Source of the DNA: Candidatus Nomurabacteria bacterium
GTDB taxonomy: Bacteria > Patescibacteriota > Minisyncoccia > Phycocordibacterales > UBA2100
Reading direction: 5' to 3'
DNA: 40,184 nucleotides
NCBI GenBank assembly: GCA_943356775.1
Contig: CALRFU010000009.1
Location: 1-40,184 of the forward strand
The notes beneath the pieces were generated by a model that saw nothing but the letters and a program-made list of their open reading frames with translations, did not search any database and was not told the DNA's origin. Numbering within the stretch: the stretch's first letter is position 1; the number at the start of each line of letters is the position of its first letter. Positions 26,230 to 37,046 of the stretch are shown one piece after another. The translations under genes were made by a program, and so were the position numbers.

Positions 26230-27966
26230 ATGCCGGGAGAGGGAACCACATCGGCATCTGCGAGCACCGCCCAGCCGGTCGGTGATGTGCCAGTGCGCTC
26301 GATCGGTGACACAAAGGTAGCGTACGAAGTTCTCAAGTACATTCCCGAGGAATCCGCGTCTCATTACGGCTTGGTACCCCTGGGCGTCGTTGAAGGCGTT
26401 CTTGAGGTCGGTATGGTGGACCCCGATGACATGGAGGGTATTGACGCTCTGAATTTCATCGCACGCGCGACCGGGATGCCGTTCAAAATATTTAAGATAG
26501 TTCGTGAGGATTTCGACCGGGTGTTGGGCATGTACCGTGGGCTTGGAGGCGAAGTCGAACGCGCGGTATCCGATCTGGAGAAAGAGCGCGCGCCTGATAA
26601 GATGAAGTCCGCTGAGCATGAAACCTCCTCATTAGATATTGAAGACCCGTCAATCGGACGGGGCCCCGGAGAGGGAATGGCGAAAATCCGGGAAGATGCT
26701 CCGACTATCAAAATAGTCTCGACCATCCTGCGATACGCGGTGGACGGTAAAGCTTCCGACGTACACATTGAGCCGCAACCTTCCGGAGTGCGTGTGCGGT
26801 ACCGTGTCGACGGGGAGCTCCACACGAGCGTGATACTACCTCTCTCTACCCATCGTGCGCTTGTCGCCCGGGTGAAGGTTCTCGCCTCAATGAGGCTCGA
26901 CGAAATGCGTAAGCCGCAAGACGGCCGTTTTTCCGCATCAATTGATAAGCGTCAGATCGACTTCCGCGTTTCTACATTTCCTTCGTATAACGGCGAGAAG
27001 GTGGTCATCCGTATTCTCGATCGCGAGCAAGGATACATTCCTCTCGACCAGATCGGTCTTACGCCGCGCAATCTCGAGTTGATACGTAAAGCCGTGACCG
27101 CTTCGCACGGACTCGTCTTGATATCAGGTCCCACAGGCTCAGGAAAATCGACAACACTCTACTCGATGCTCAACGAGGTTGATCGTGAGCACAAAAACGT
27201 ACTTTCTCTCGAAGATCCTATCGAGTATTACGTCGAGGGAGTCATCCAATCGCAGATGCGTCCCGAGATAGGGTATACCTTCGCCAACGGGTTGCGCACT
27301 ACCTTGCGCCAAGATCCGGATGTCATCATGCTCGGCGAAATCCGTGACGGAGAAACCGCGAAGCTTGCCATCCAGGCGGCTCTTACGGGACACCTCGTTC
27401 TGTCTACAATCCATACCAATGACGCCGTCGGCACCATTCCGCGCCTTATCGACATGGGCGTCGACCCCTACCTCATTCCTCCGGTCCTTATTGTCTCAAT
27501 TGCTCAGCGTCTGGTGCGGACCTTTTGCCCGGATGCCGCAGGCGAGACTCCGCTGAGCGCATCGCAGCGCAAAAGCATCGAGAAACAGCTCGAATCCCTC
27601 CCGGAGAAGTACCGCTTCAAGGTTCCCGACATGGTGTATGAGCCGGTGCGCACCTCCACGTGCCCGACAGGCTTGCGCGGACGTATGGCGGTATTCGAGG
27701 TTTTGGAAATGTCTCCTGCGATTGAAAAGATTGTCCTCGATGACCCCGTAGACTCAAGAGTCTGGGCGGCCGCGCGAGCCGAAGGCATGCTCACGATGCA
27801 GGAGGATGCTATGATGAAAGCGTTTGATAAACACATCCCGTTTTCTGAGGTGAATAGTTTGAGCACGCTCTTACTTTCGGGGGATCAGGAGAAGGATGTG
27901 GTCACGCCGCCTTCAAGCCCCGAAGGCTCGCTCGAAGGGGCAGCACCTGAGACCTCATCCCTATGA
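26230..27966 (+). CDS. pilB: Type IV pilus assembly ATPase PilB (GspE/PulE family)
   Basis: GPTGSGKSTTLYSMLNEVD, LSLEDPIEYYVEGVIQSQ, ALRQDPD-type box TTLRQDPDVIMLGEIRDGETAKLAIQAALTGHLVLSTIHTNDA. Confidence 0.95.
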   Translation: MPGEGTTSASASTAQPVGDVPVRSIGDTKVAYEVLKYIPEESASHYGLVPLGVVEGVLEVGMVDPDDMEGIDALNFIARATGMPFKIFKIVREDFDRVLGMYRGLGGEVERAVSDLEKERAPDKMKSAEHETSSLDIEDPSIGRGPGEGMAKIREDAPTIKIVSTILRYAVDGKASDVHIEPQPSGVRVRYRVDGELHTSVILPLSTHRALVARVKVLASMRLDEMRKPQDGRFSASIDKRQIDFRVSTFPSYNGEKVVIRILDREQGYIPLDQIGLTPRNLELIRKAVTASHGLVLISGPTGSGKSTTLYSMLNEVDREHKNVLSLEDPIEYYVEGVIQSQMRPEIGYTFANGLRTTLRQDPDVIMLGEIRDGETAKLAIQAALTGHLVLSTIHTNDAVGTIPRLIDMGVDPYLIPPVLIVSIAQRLVRTFCPDAAGETPLSASQRKSIEKQLESLPEKYRFKVPDMVYEPVRTSTCPTGLRGRMAVFEVLEMSPAIEKIVLDDPVDSRVWAAARAEGMLTMQEDAMMKAFDKHIPFSEVNSLSTLLLSGDQEKDVVTPPSSPEGSLEGAAPETSSL

Positions 27967-28364
27967 CCGATACACCGACAAAAAAAGCTTCCATTCTTCT
28001 CCTTGACGACGACAATTTTCTTTTGGGTATGTACGGGATGAAGTTTTCTCAAAACGGGTATGCCGTCGAGTCATTTCTCTCGGCGAACCAAGCGTTGGGA
28101 GCCTTGCGTGGAGGACTCAATATTGACGTCATTCTCTTCGATATCATGATGCCCGAACTCGACGGATTCTCGTTCCTGAAAGCACTTTATGATGAGCGCC
28201 TTGGAGAAGGATCGCTCAAGATTGCACTCACGAATCAGAGCGACGAATCAGAAAAAGCAAAAGCAGCAGAATTAGGTGCCTCATGCTATATCATCAAGGC
28301 GAGCATGATTCCATCGGAAGTTGTCAACACGGTGAATGAAGAACTCGCAAAGCATCGAGCGTAG
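27963..28364 (+). CDS. CheY-like response regulator inside the pilus operon
   Basis: ILLLDDDNFLLGMYGMKF, ILFDIMMPELDGFSFL, IALTNQSD, CYIIKASM; 4-nt overlap with pilB. Confidence 0.92.
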   Translation: MTDTPTKKASILLLDDDNFLLGMYGMKFSQNGYAVESFLSANQALGALRGGLNIDVILFDIMMPELDGFSFLKALYDERLGEGSLKIALTNQSDESEKAKAAELGASCYIIKASMIPSEVVNTVNEELAKHRA

Positions 28365-28389
28365 AACTGGTATCATTTCTTTATACCGT

Positions 28390-29454
28390 ATGAACGATTA
28401 TCCAACTCTCTTGAAAAAATATTTCAACGTCCTTGTGCATGAGGGGGGTTCTGATTTGCACTTATCTACGGGGGCGCATCCGACCATTCGCGTCTCGGGG
28501 GAGCTCTCGCCGATGCTCAAAGAACCCGTCCTGACTCCCGAGGACACGCGTGGCCTCCTGCAGGCTCTGGTCTCTCCCGAACTCGAAGCCAAATTCAAAG
28601 AGCGCCAGGAATTGGATTTTGCGTACGAGAGTACAGAGAAGTATCGTTTCCGGGGAAACGCCTTCATACAACGCGGTGCGGTAGGTATCGTCCTCCGGCT
28701 CATCCCGAGGCAGATACAAAGTATCAAGGACCTGAATCTCCCCGATATACTCACTTCGTTCGCGCGAAAGGAGCAGGGATTTTTCCTGGTTGTCGGTCCT
28801 GTGGGGCAGGGGAAAACGACGACTCTCGCGTCTCTCATTGAGCTCATCAACAGCGAGCGGATGGAGCACATCATAACGATTGAGGATCCTATCGAGTACA
28901 TATTCGAACCAAAACAATCGCTCATTGACCAGCGCGAGGTCGGCATTGATACAAAAGATTTCGCTTCAGCGCTTCTCTCGGCCTTTCGCGAGGATGTCGA
29001 TGTTATTTTGGTGGGTGAGATGCGGGGCCCTGAGACCATGGCGGCGGCGGTCACTGCTGCGGAGACCGGGCACCTCGTTCTCTCGACTCTGCATACCAAC
29101 AATGCGGCGCAGACCATTGACCGTATTATTGATACCTTTCCGCCGGGTCAGCAGGACCAGATACGTTTGCAGCTCGCGGCAAGCCTCGCTGGTATTTTCT
29201 CTCAACGGCTCATTCCGCGCATCTCCGGCGGTCGCATCCCATGTTATGAGCTTCTCATCAATAATAAAGCGGTCGCGAATCTCATACGCGAGAAACGTTC
29301 TCACGAAATAAACACCGTGATAGAGACCGGATCGACCGAAGGGATGATAGATATGAATCGTTGCCTCGCCGAGCTTGTAGCACGAGGAGAGATTACTCCT
29401 GAGAGCGCCTACCAACACTCCCTCAATCCAAACGTCCTCCAGAAACTTCTCTAA
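28390..29454 (+). CDS. pilT: Twitching motility ATPase PilT
   Basis: GGSDLHLSTGAHPTIRVSGEL, GPVGQGKTTTLASLIELIN, TIEDPIEYIFEPKQSLIDQREVG, LVGEMRGPETMAAAVTAAETGHLVLSTLHTNNAAQTIDRIIDTFP. Confidence 0.96.
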   Translation: MNDYPTLLKKYFNVLVHEGGSDLHLSTGAHPTIRVSGELSPMLKEPVLTPEDTRGLLQALVSPELEAKFKERQELDFAYESTEKYRFRGNAFIQRGAVGIVLRLIPRQIQSIKDLNLPDILTSFARKEQGFFLVVGPVGQGKTTTLASLIELINSERMEHIITIEDPIEYIFEPKQSLIDQREVGIDTKDFASALLSAFREDVDVILVGEMRGPETMAAAVTAAETGHLVLSTLHTNNAAQTIDRIIDTFPPGQQDQIRLQLAASLAGIFSQRLIPRISGGRIPCYELLINNKAVANLIREKRSHEINTVIETGSTEGMIDMNRCLAELVARGEITPESAYQHSLNPNVLQKLL

Positions 29455-29457
29455 GGT

Positions 29458-30666
29458 ATGGCTATCTTTACCTACACTGCCCTCGATGCGGAAGGCAATG
29501 AGCGGCAAGGCAGCATTGACGCCGTCAATATGGACATCGCGATTGCGGCATTGCAGCGACGGGGTCTTGTAATATCCGGTATTGACCCCGCAGAAGGATC
29601 ATCTCTTTTCTCAAAACGCATCTCATTCTTCGACCGCGTGACGAATGCGGATGTTGTGATGCTCTCCCGCCAGATAACGACGCTCTTCGAGGCGCAGGTA
29701 TCGGCTCTCCGCGCGTTCCGGCTCCTTGCGGCGGAGGCACGAACGCCGGCTTTGGGAGAGAAGCTGACCGCCATCGGCAATGACCTCCAGAGTGGAAGCA
29801 GTATCTCGGCGGCTCTTGCGCGCCATCCGGAAGTCTTCTCATCTTTTTATGTGAACATGGTTCGTGCGGGCGAAGAATCGGGAAAACTCGATGAGACATT
29901 CGCATTTCTCGCCGAGTACTTGGACAGAAATTTTGAACTTACCCAGAAGGCGCGCAACGCCCTGGTCTATCCGGCGTTCATCATGCTTACGTTCGTGGTG
30001 GTCATGGTTCTTATGATGACGCTCGTTATCCCACAACTCTCGGGAATGCTTGCGGAAGTCGGGCAGGACATACCGCTCTACACAAAGATTGTCATAGGGA
30101 TGTCGGAATTTCTTACGCGCTATATTTTTCTTTTCCTCATACTGATTGTGGCGGGCGGTATATTTCTCTACCGATTCTCGGGCACTGCGCGCGGAAGGGA
30201 GTTATTATCCCGGGCGCGCCTCGAGATACCGGCCGTAGGCAATATTTATCGCAAGATATTTCTTTCGCGCATCGCGGACAACCTCTCAACGATGCTTCGC
30301 AGCGGTATTCAGGTGTTGCGCGGCCTTGAAATCACGGGACTCGTGGTGGGGGATGCCGTCTATGAGAAGGTGCTTGCCGACGCCGCCGTCGACGTCAAAG
30401 GCGGTATGCCTCTTTCCGAGGCCCTCCGTAAACATCCGGAAATCCCCGGTATCGTCGTGGCTATGATTAAGATTGGAGAAGAAACAGGAAATATGGGGAA
30501 AATACTCGAGACTATGGCGCGATTCTACCGGCGTGAAGTGAATAATGCCGTGGACACCCTCGTCGGGCTCATAGAACCTCTCATGATAGTAGTTTTGGCC
30601 CTTGGTGTGGCGATACTTCTCGCGTCGGTCCTCTTGCCTATCTACAATATTGCGTCGTCATTCTAG
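29458..30666 (+). CDS. pilC: Type IV pilus inner-membrane platform protein PilC (T2SSF)
   Basis: MAIFTYTALDAEGNERQGSIDA, LSRQITTLFEAQVSALRAFRLLA, MVRAGEESGKLDETFAFLAEYLDR, IGEETGNMGKILETMARFYRREVNNAVDTLVGLIEPLMIVVL. Confidence 0.96.
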   Translation: MAIFTYTALDAEGNERQGSIDAVNMDIAIAALQRRGLVISGIDPAEGSSLFSKRISFFDRVTNADVVMLSRQITTLFEAQVSALRAFRLLAAEARTPALGEKLTAIGNDLQSGSSISAALARHPEVFSSFYVNMVRAGEESGKLDETFAFLAEYLDRNFELTQKARNALVYPAFIMLTFVVVMVLMMTLVIPQLSGMLAEVGQDIPLYTKIVIGMSEFLTRYIFLFLILIVAGGIFLYRFSGTARGRELLSRARLEIPAVGNIYRKIFLSRIADNLSTMLRSGIQVLRGLEITGLVVGDAVYEKVLADAAVDVKGGMPLSEALRKHPEIPGIVVAMIKIGEETGNMGKILETMARFYRREVNNAVDTLVGLIEPLMIVVLALGVAILLASVLLPIYNIASSF

Positions 30667-30693
30667 GTCTTATTTGCTTGTTCTTACGGCGCC

Positions 30694-30777
30694 CGCACAT
30701 GCTTGTGCGTGCGTGATTCTCCTCGTATCTGCCTACGGCAGACACTCGGCCCCTTCGGGCTCCTCACGGAGGAATCA
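30694..30777 (+). repeat. Structured intergenic repeat, copy 2 (companion hairpin plus 64-nt core)
   Basis: CGCACA-TGCT-TGTGCG, then core 30714-30777 TGATTCTCCTCGTATCTGCCTACGGCAGACACTCGGCCCCTTCGGGCTCCTCACGGAGGAATCA. Confidence 0.85.
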
Positions 30778-30872
30778 TATCCACACCCCTCCTCTGCATG
30801 CGGGGCGGAGGGGTATACAATGGTATTCATCCTCGTTAATAGGGTAATTTAGCAAGTAAACTTTACGATATT

Positions 30873-31370
30873 ATGAAGACATCTTATAAGAGGGGCTTTA
30901 CGTTGATTGAGCTCTTGGTGGTCATCGCCATTATCGGTATCCTTTCCTCGATAGTCCTTGCCTCTCTGAACAGCGCACGTAAAAAGGGCCGTGATGCGCG
31001 CCGTGTCAATGACATCAAGCAAATCCAACTTGCTCTCGAACTCTACTATGATGCTAACAGCAATTACCCGACGTCGGCACAATATGTAGCGAATCTCGTA
31101 AGTCAAGGTTTCATTTCGGCATTGCCGGTAGATCCTTTGAGCCTTGTGAGCTACGCATATGAGGCAATTGGAAGTGGTACAACCTGCTCGAGCTACCACG
31201 TGGGTGCCAAGCTCGAAACGACCGGTCATAGCGCACTGAGTGCGGACATCGACTACACCGCAGTCGCAGCCAGCCAATGCACCGGAGGTACATGGACGAC
31301 CAACGCTGACATCACCGCAGTTAACGGAGGTTTTGCGGGTACTGACCCCGTCTACGACGTCAGACCGTAA
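30873..31370 (+). CDS. Type IV major pilin-like prepilin
   Basis: MKTSYKRGFTLIELLVVIAIIGILSSIVLASLNSARKKGRDARRVNDIKQIQLALELYYDANSNYP. Confidence 0.95.
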   Translation: MKTSYKRGFTLIELLVVIAIIGILSSIVLASLNSARKKGRDARRVNDIKQIQLALELYYDANSNYPTSAQYVANLVSQGFISALPVDPLSLVSYAYEAIGSGTTCSSYHVGAKLETTGHSALSADIDYTAVAASQCTGGTWTTNADITAVNGGFAGTDPVYDVRP

Positions 31371-31371
31371 G

Positions 31372-31505
31372 TGACACCGCCGCGAGGCGCCCGCAGGGGC
31401 CGAGTGTCTGCCGAAGGCAGATACGAGGAGTGTCATGCCGACACGAGTACGTGTCGGCCAGGGCCGATAGGAGAAGGTTCACACCGGAACGAGCACGTTC
31501 CGGTG
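31372..31505 (-). repeat. Structured intergenic repeat, copy 3 (64-nt core plus two companion hairpins), inverted relative to copies 1 and 2
   Basis: Core 31372-31435; hairpin 31437-31458 GCCGACACG-AGTA-CGTGTCGGC; hairpin 31482-31505 CACCGGAACG-AGCA-CGTTCCGGTG. Confidence 0.85.
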
Positions 31506-31522
31506 AGGGAACAAAAAACAAC

Positions 31523-31550
31523 ACGAAGCCCCGCAAACGCGGGGCTTCGT
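31523..31550. terminator. 12-bp perfect hairpin, flanked by an A-rich tract on its left
   Basis: ACGAAGCCCCGC-AAAC-GCGGGGCTTCGT preceded by AACAAAAAACAAC. Confidence 0.7.
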
Positions 31551-31566
31551 ACGTTATACTTCGACA

Positions 31567-32424
31567 ATGATTCCATTCATCTTCGGAATCTTTGGCCTTA
31601 TCGTCGGGAGTTTTCTTAACGTCACTATTCTTCGGCACGGAGTACGTTCTCTTGGCGGTCGAAGCGGATGCATGAGTTGTGGAATACGGCTGAGATGGTA
31701 CGACATGATACCTGTCTTCTCGTGGCTCGTACTCGGGGGAAGGTGTCGAATGTGCCGGGGCCCTGTCTCCATTCAGTATCCGCTCGTGGAGGGTGCGACG
31801 GGTTTTCTCTTCGCCATACTTGGTTTCTCGGTGAGCCCGGCACTTCCCGGTCTACTCTGGTCCGGAGCCGCTCTCATAGTCCTGTACCTCTGCATTCTCG
31901 CCGTCCTCGTATGCATTGCCGCGTACGATATGTTGCATACGATAATTCCTGACGAATGGGCGTATGCGTTTGCGGCACTTGCATTTATTTCCCAATTTTT
32001 GCAACCGTTCCCGCTCGATTACGAATTGTTGTGGTTCTTTCTTGCGGGACCTATCGCTGCAACGCCGCTTTTCGCGCTCTGGCTCTTCTCCCGCGGTATG
32101 TGGATGGGGTTGGGAGACGCCAAACTTGCTCTCGGCATTGGATGGTTGCTCGGCCCTGTCCTCGGCCTGTTCGCGGTCTTCGGGGCGTTCATTATCGGTG
32201 CGATTGTATCGGTGTGCATACTGTTGCCCCTGCCACACATCATTCGGACGCTGTACACACTTGGGATAACTTCCCGCGAAAAGCCCGCCGGAGGGTTTAC
32301 AATGAAAAGCGAGATACCATTTGGGCCGTTTCTCATATGTAGCTGCATCATTATATGGTTCGCATCAATCTACGGAATAGACAGCCTTCGCGTCTTCGAG
32401 CTTTTACTTTGGTCGAGCTCGTAG
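31567..32424 (+). CDS. pilD: Prepilin peptidase / N-methyltransferase PilD
   Basis: IVGSFLNVTILRHG, CMSCGIRLRWYDMIPVFSWLVLGGRCRMCRGPVSIQYPLVEGATG, MGLGDAKLALGIGWLLG; TATACT-N6-ATG. Confidence 0.95.
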   Translation: MIPFIFGIFGLIVGSFLNVTILRHGVRSLGGRSGCMSCGIRLRWYDMIPVFSWLVLGGRCRMCRGPVSIQYPLVEGATGFLFAILGFSVSPALPGLLWSGAALIVLYLCILAVLVCIAAYDMLHTIIPDEWAYAFAALAFISQFLQPFPLDYELLWFFLAGPIAATPLFALWLFSRGMWMGLGDAKLALGIGWLLGPVLGLFAVFGAFIIGAIVSVCILLPLPHIIRTLYTLGITSREKPAGGFTMKSEIPFGPFLICSCIIIWFASIYGIDSLRVFELLLWSSS

Positions 32425-32987
32425 TCGTCACGGGCATTATCATTGTCGTTTCATCTGTTGTTCTGGTAAACAACAACCGGTTCGGCGGCGTGGTACAGCT
32501 CGAAAACCTTGCGTACGATGTGGCGCTTTCAATCCGGCAAGCCCAGGTCTACGGCATCTCGGTTCAGCGCTACGGAGCCGATAACTTCTCATCAGGATAC
32601 GGTATGCATTTCGATATTAACGACCCGCAACATTACGAACTCTTTGCCGATGTCGACCGGGACGGTTTCTTCGATTCGCCCGACGAGAATGTCTCCCCGT
32701 CGCCGTATACGATTCGCAACGGCTTCACGATAACTGGCCTCTGTGCTCCCGAGGGGGCTGACGCCGCCACGTGCGTGGGCACTACCCCCGTCACTCAACT
32801 CGATATCGTCTTTAAGAGGCCGGAGGCGGATGCGTGGATAAGCGCGGGTGGGGTAGGCTGTGCGTATGGTGCAGGGACGTGTGCCGAGAGTGCTCGCATC
32901 ATCCTCCTTTCTCCACGGGGCGATGTCATGAGTGTGATAGTGGGAGCAAACGGTCAAATCTCAGTTCAGAGAGAGGCCTCACAATAA
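32355..32987 (+). CDS. Minor pseudopilin (GspH/FimT-like)
   Basis: RLRAFTLVELVVVTGIIIVVSSVVLVNNNRFGG; overlaps the pilD 3' end by 70 nt. Confidence 0.8.
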   Translation: MVRINLRNRQPSRLRAFTLVELVVVTGIIIVVSSVVLVNNNRFGGVVQLENLAYDVALSIRQAQVYGISVQRYGADNFSSGYGMHFDINDPQHYELFADVDRDGFFDSPDENVSPSPYTIRNGFTITGLCAPEGADAATCVGTTPVTQLDIVFKRPEADAWISAGGVGCAYGAGTCAESARIILLSPRGDVMSVIVGANGQISVQREASQ

Positions 32988-32990
32988 AGT

Positions 32991-33566
32991 ATGCGACGTA
33001 CCACTATTCACACCGCAGGATTCACTCTCGTTGAAATGATTGTGGCGATAGCGTTGTTTTCAACCGTCATGGTTGTGTGCGTCGGAGCGCTCCTCGCTCT
33101 TGTGGCTGCAAACAGGAAAGCGCAAGCTCTGCAATCGGTCATGAACAACCTCAACATTGCACTCGACGGTATGGCGCGCTCCGTACGCATGGGTAACGGG
33201 TATGACGGCTCTACGGGGTGTACGGGTAATACGGGAGATGCGAATGACTGCACTGGCGGAAGCACCACATTTGAATTCCAACCATACGGCGGCTCATCGG
33301 ATTCGAGATGGATATACAATTTCAATGGTGCAACAAATCGGATAGAGAGATCAACGAACGGTTCCATTTCAGGTGCGGCACCCATCACGGCGCCGGAAGT
33401 CACTATCGATGAAATGCTTTTTTATGTAGTCGGCACAACGCGCGGTGATACGGTACAGCCGAAGGTTGTTATCGTAATAAAGGGAAGTGCGGGAGCTCCC
33501 GGATCCTCGAGCCGTACCACATTCCATTTGCAAGCAGCAGCGGTGCAACGGGTACTTGACCTATGA
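32991..33566 (+). CDS. Minor prepilin (GspJ/PilW-like)
   Basis: HTAGFTLVEMIVAIALFSTVMVVCVGALLALV. Confidence 0.8.
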   Translation: MRRTTIHTAGFTLVEMIVAIALFSTVMVVCVGALLALVAANRKAQALQSVMNNLNIALDGMARSVRMGNGYDGSTGCTGNTGDANDCTGGSTTFEFQPYGGSSDSRWIYNFNGATNRIERSTNGSISGAAPITAPEVTIDEMLFYVVGTTRGDTVQPKVVIVIKGSAGAPGSSSRTTFHLQAAAVQRVLDL

Positions 33567-34138
33567 GCATCAAGAAAACAAGACAAGGCGGATTTACCCT
33601 TATCGAAACGCTCGTGGCGGTTATGCTTTTGTCCATCGCGGTGGTGGCGCCGATGTCATTAGCCTCGAAGAGTCTCGGTTCCGCTTACTATGCCCGTGAC
33701 CAGATAACAGCCTTTTATCTCGCGCAGGAGGCGATTGAGGCGATACGAAGTATTCGGGATTCTCAGATACTTATCATTGCCGGAACGTCGGCCGGGGCGC
33801 CCGATATCTTCGGGCTCATCCCGCATCTCAATGAGCCGTTTACGGTCGATGGACGTAAGGGAGACGCTGCTACCGCTATCGTCCGCTGCGATGGGACATG
33901 TCCTCCGCTTCAGACTGACCTCACCTTGTACGGATATCCGGGTCTCGGTGACGACTTGGGTGCATGGAAGCCGACATACTTCACACGAACGATGCATGCT
34001 TATTCCGTAGTGGGCAATCCGGACGAGATACGTGTTACGGTAACCGTCACATGGCAGACGGGGCCAATCCAAAAGCGTTCATTCACCATTTCCGAAAACA
34101 TGTACCGTTGGGTTGATGACGGGGTAGGCCAACAATAG
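33563..34138 (+). CDS. Minor prepilin (PilV-like)
   Basis: RQGGFTLIETLVAVMLLSIAVVAPMSLASKS. Confidence 0.8.
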   Translation: MSIKKTRQGGFTLIETLVAVMLLSIAVVAPMSLASKSLGSAYYARDQITAFYLAQEAIEAIRSIRDSQILIIAGTSAGAPDIFGLIPHLNEPFTVDGRKGDAATAIVRCDGTCPPLQTDLTLYGYPGLGDDLGAWKPTYFTRTMHAYSVVGNPDEIRVTVTVTWQTGPIQKRSFTISENMYRWVDDGVGQQ

Positions 34139-34139
34139 T

Positions 34140-34721
34140 ATGAAAGAACAAAAATTACATCTCAAACATCGGGTGCGCAGACAAGCGGGCTTCACCCTGC
34201 TTCTCGCCGCACTTGTTTCCTCCATTGTTCTTGCTGTCGGTGCCGCCATCTTCGGGATTGCGCAAAAACAGGTTCTCCTCTCCGCCATCGGGCGCGATTC
34301 GCAGTTCGCTTTCTATGCCGCCGATACCGCCGCGGAGTGTGCTCTTTACTGGGATTTCCGCTGCAATTATTTTGCAAGTTCTACGGCTTTGATAAATGCT
34401 TCATGTAATAATCCCAACCCCACATGTGACACTAAGCTTATCCGGGCGGAAGGCCGGCCGACCCAAGCGCCCTACTATCCCTACACAATGACCTCTCAGA
34501 AGATGGATTTTTTCGAGGACACCACGATTTCCGGTAATCTGTGCGCACAGGTGTCGGTCACGAAATGCCGCGGTACTTTCAACTCAGATGGAGTGTGCCT
34601 CTCGGGAGCATCAACGGATCCGATACGCACTGTTATCCATGCAGACGGATATAGTACGAATTGCGCGGCGATACTGACGAGTGCGCGGGCCTTACAACGC
34701 TCCGTGGAACTCCGCTACTAG
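34140..34721 (+). CDS. Minor prepilin (PilX-like)
   Basis: RQAGFTLLLAALVSSIVLAVGAAIFGIAQKQVLLSAIGRDSQFAFYAADTAAECALYWD. Confidence 0.75.
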   Translation: MKEQKLHLKHRVRRQAGFTLLLAALVSSIVLAVGAAIFGIAQKQVLLSAIGRDSQFAFYAADTAAECALYWDFRCNYFASSTALINASCNNPNPTCDTKLIRAEGRPTQAPYYPYTMTSQKMDFFEDTTISGNLCAQVSVTKCRGTFNSDGVCLSGASTDPIRTVIHADGYSTNCAAILTSARALQRSVELRY

Positions 34722-34727
34722 GTCTAG

Positions 34728-37045
<2,318 letters not shown>

Positions 37046-37046
37046 C

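Noticed and set aside
28398-29117. 239-aa minus-strand ORF inside pilT
   Set aside because: Antisense shadow of PilT.
30781-30815. ACCCCTCC..GGAGGGGT inverted repeat after repeat copy 2
   Set aside because: Probably just the pilC terminator; no evidence it belongs to the repeat family.
30849-31436. 195-aa minus-strand ORF over the major pilin
   Set aside because: Antisense to the pilin and runs through the structured repeat.
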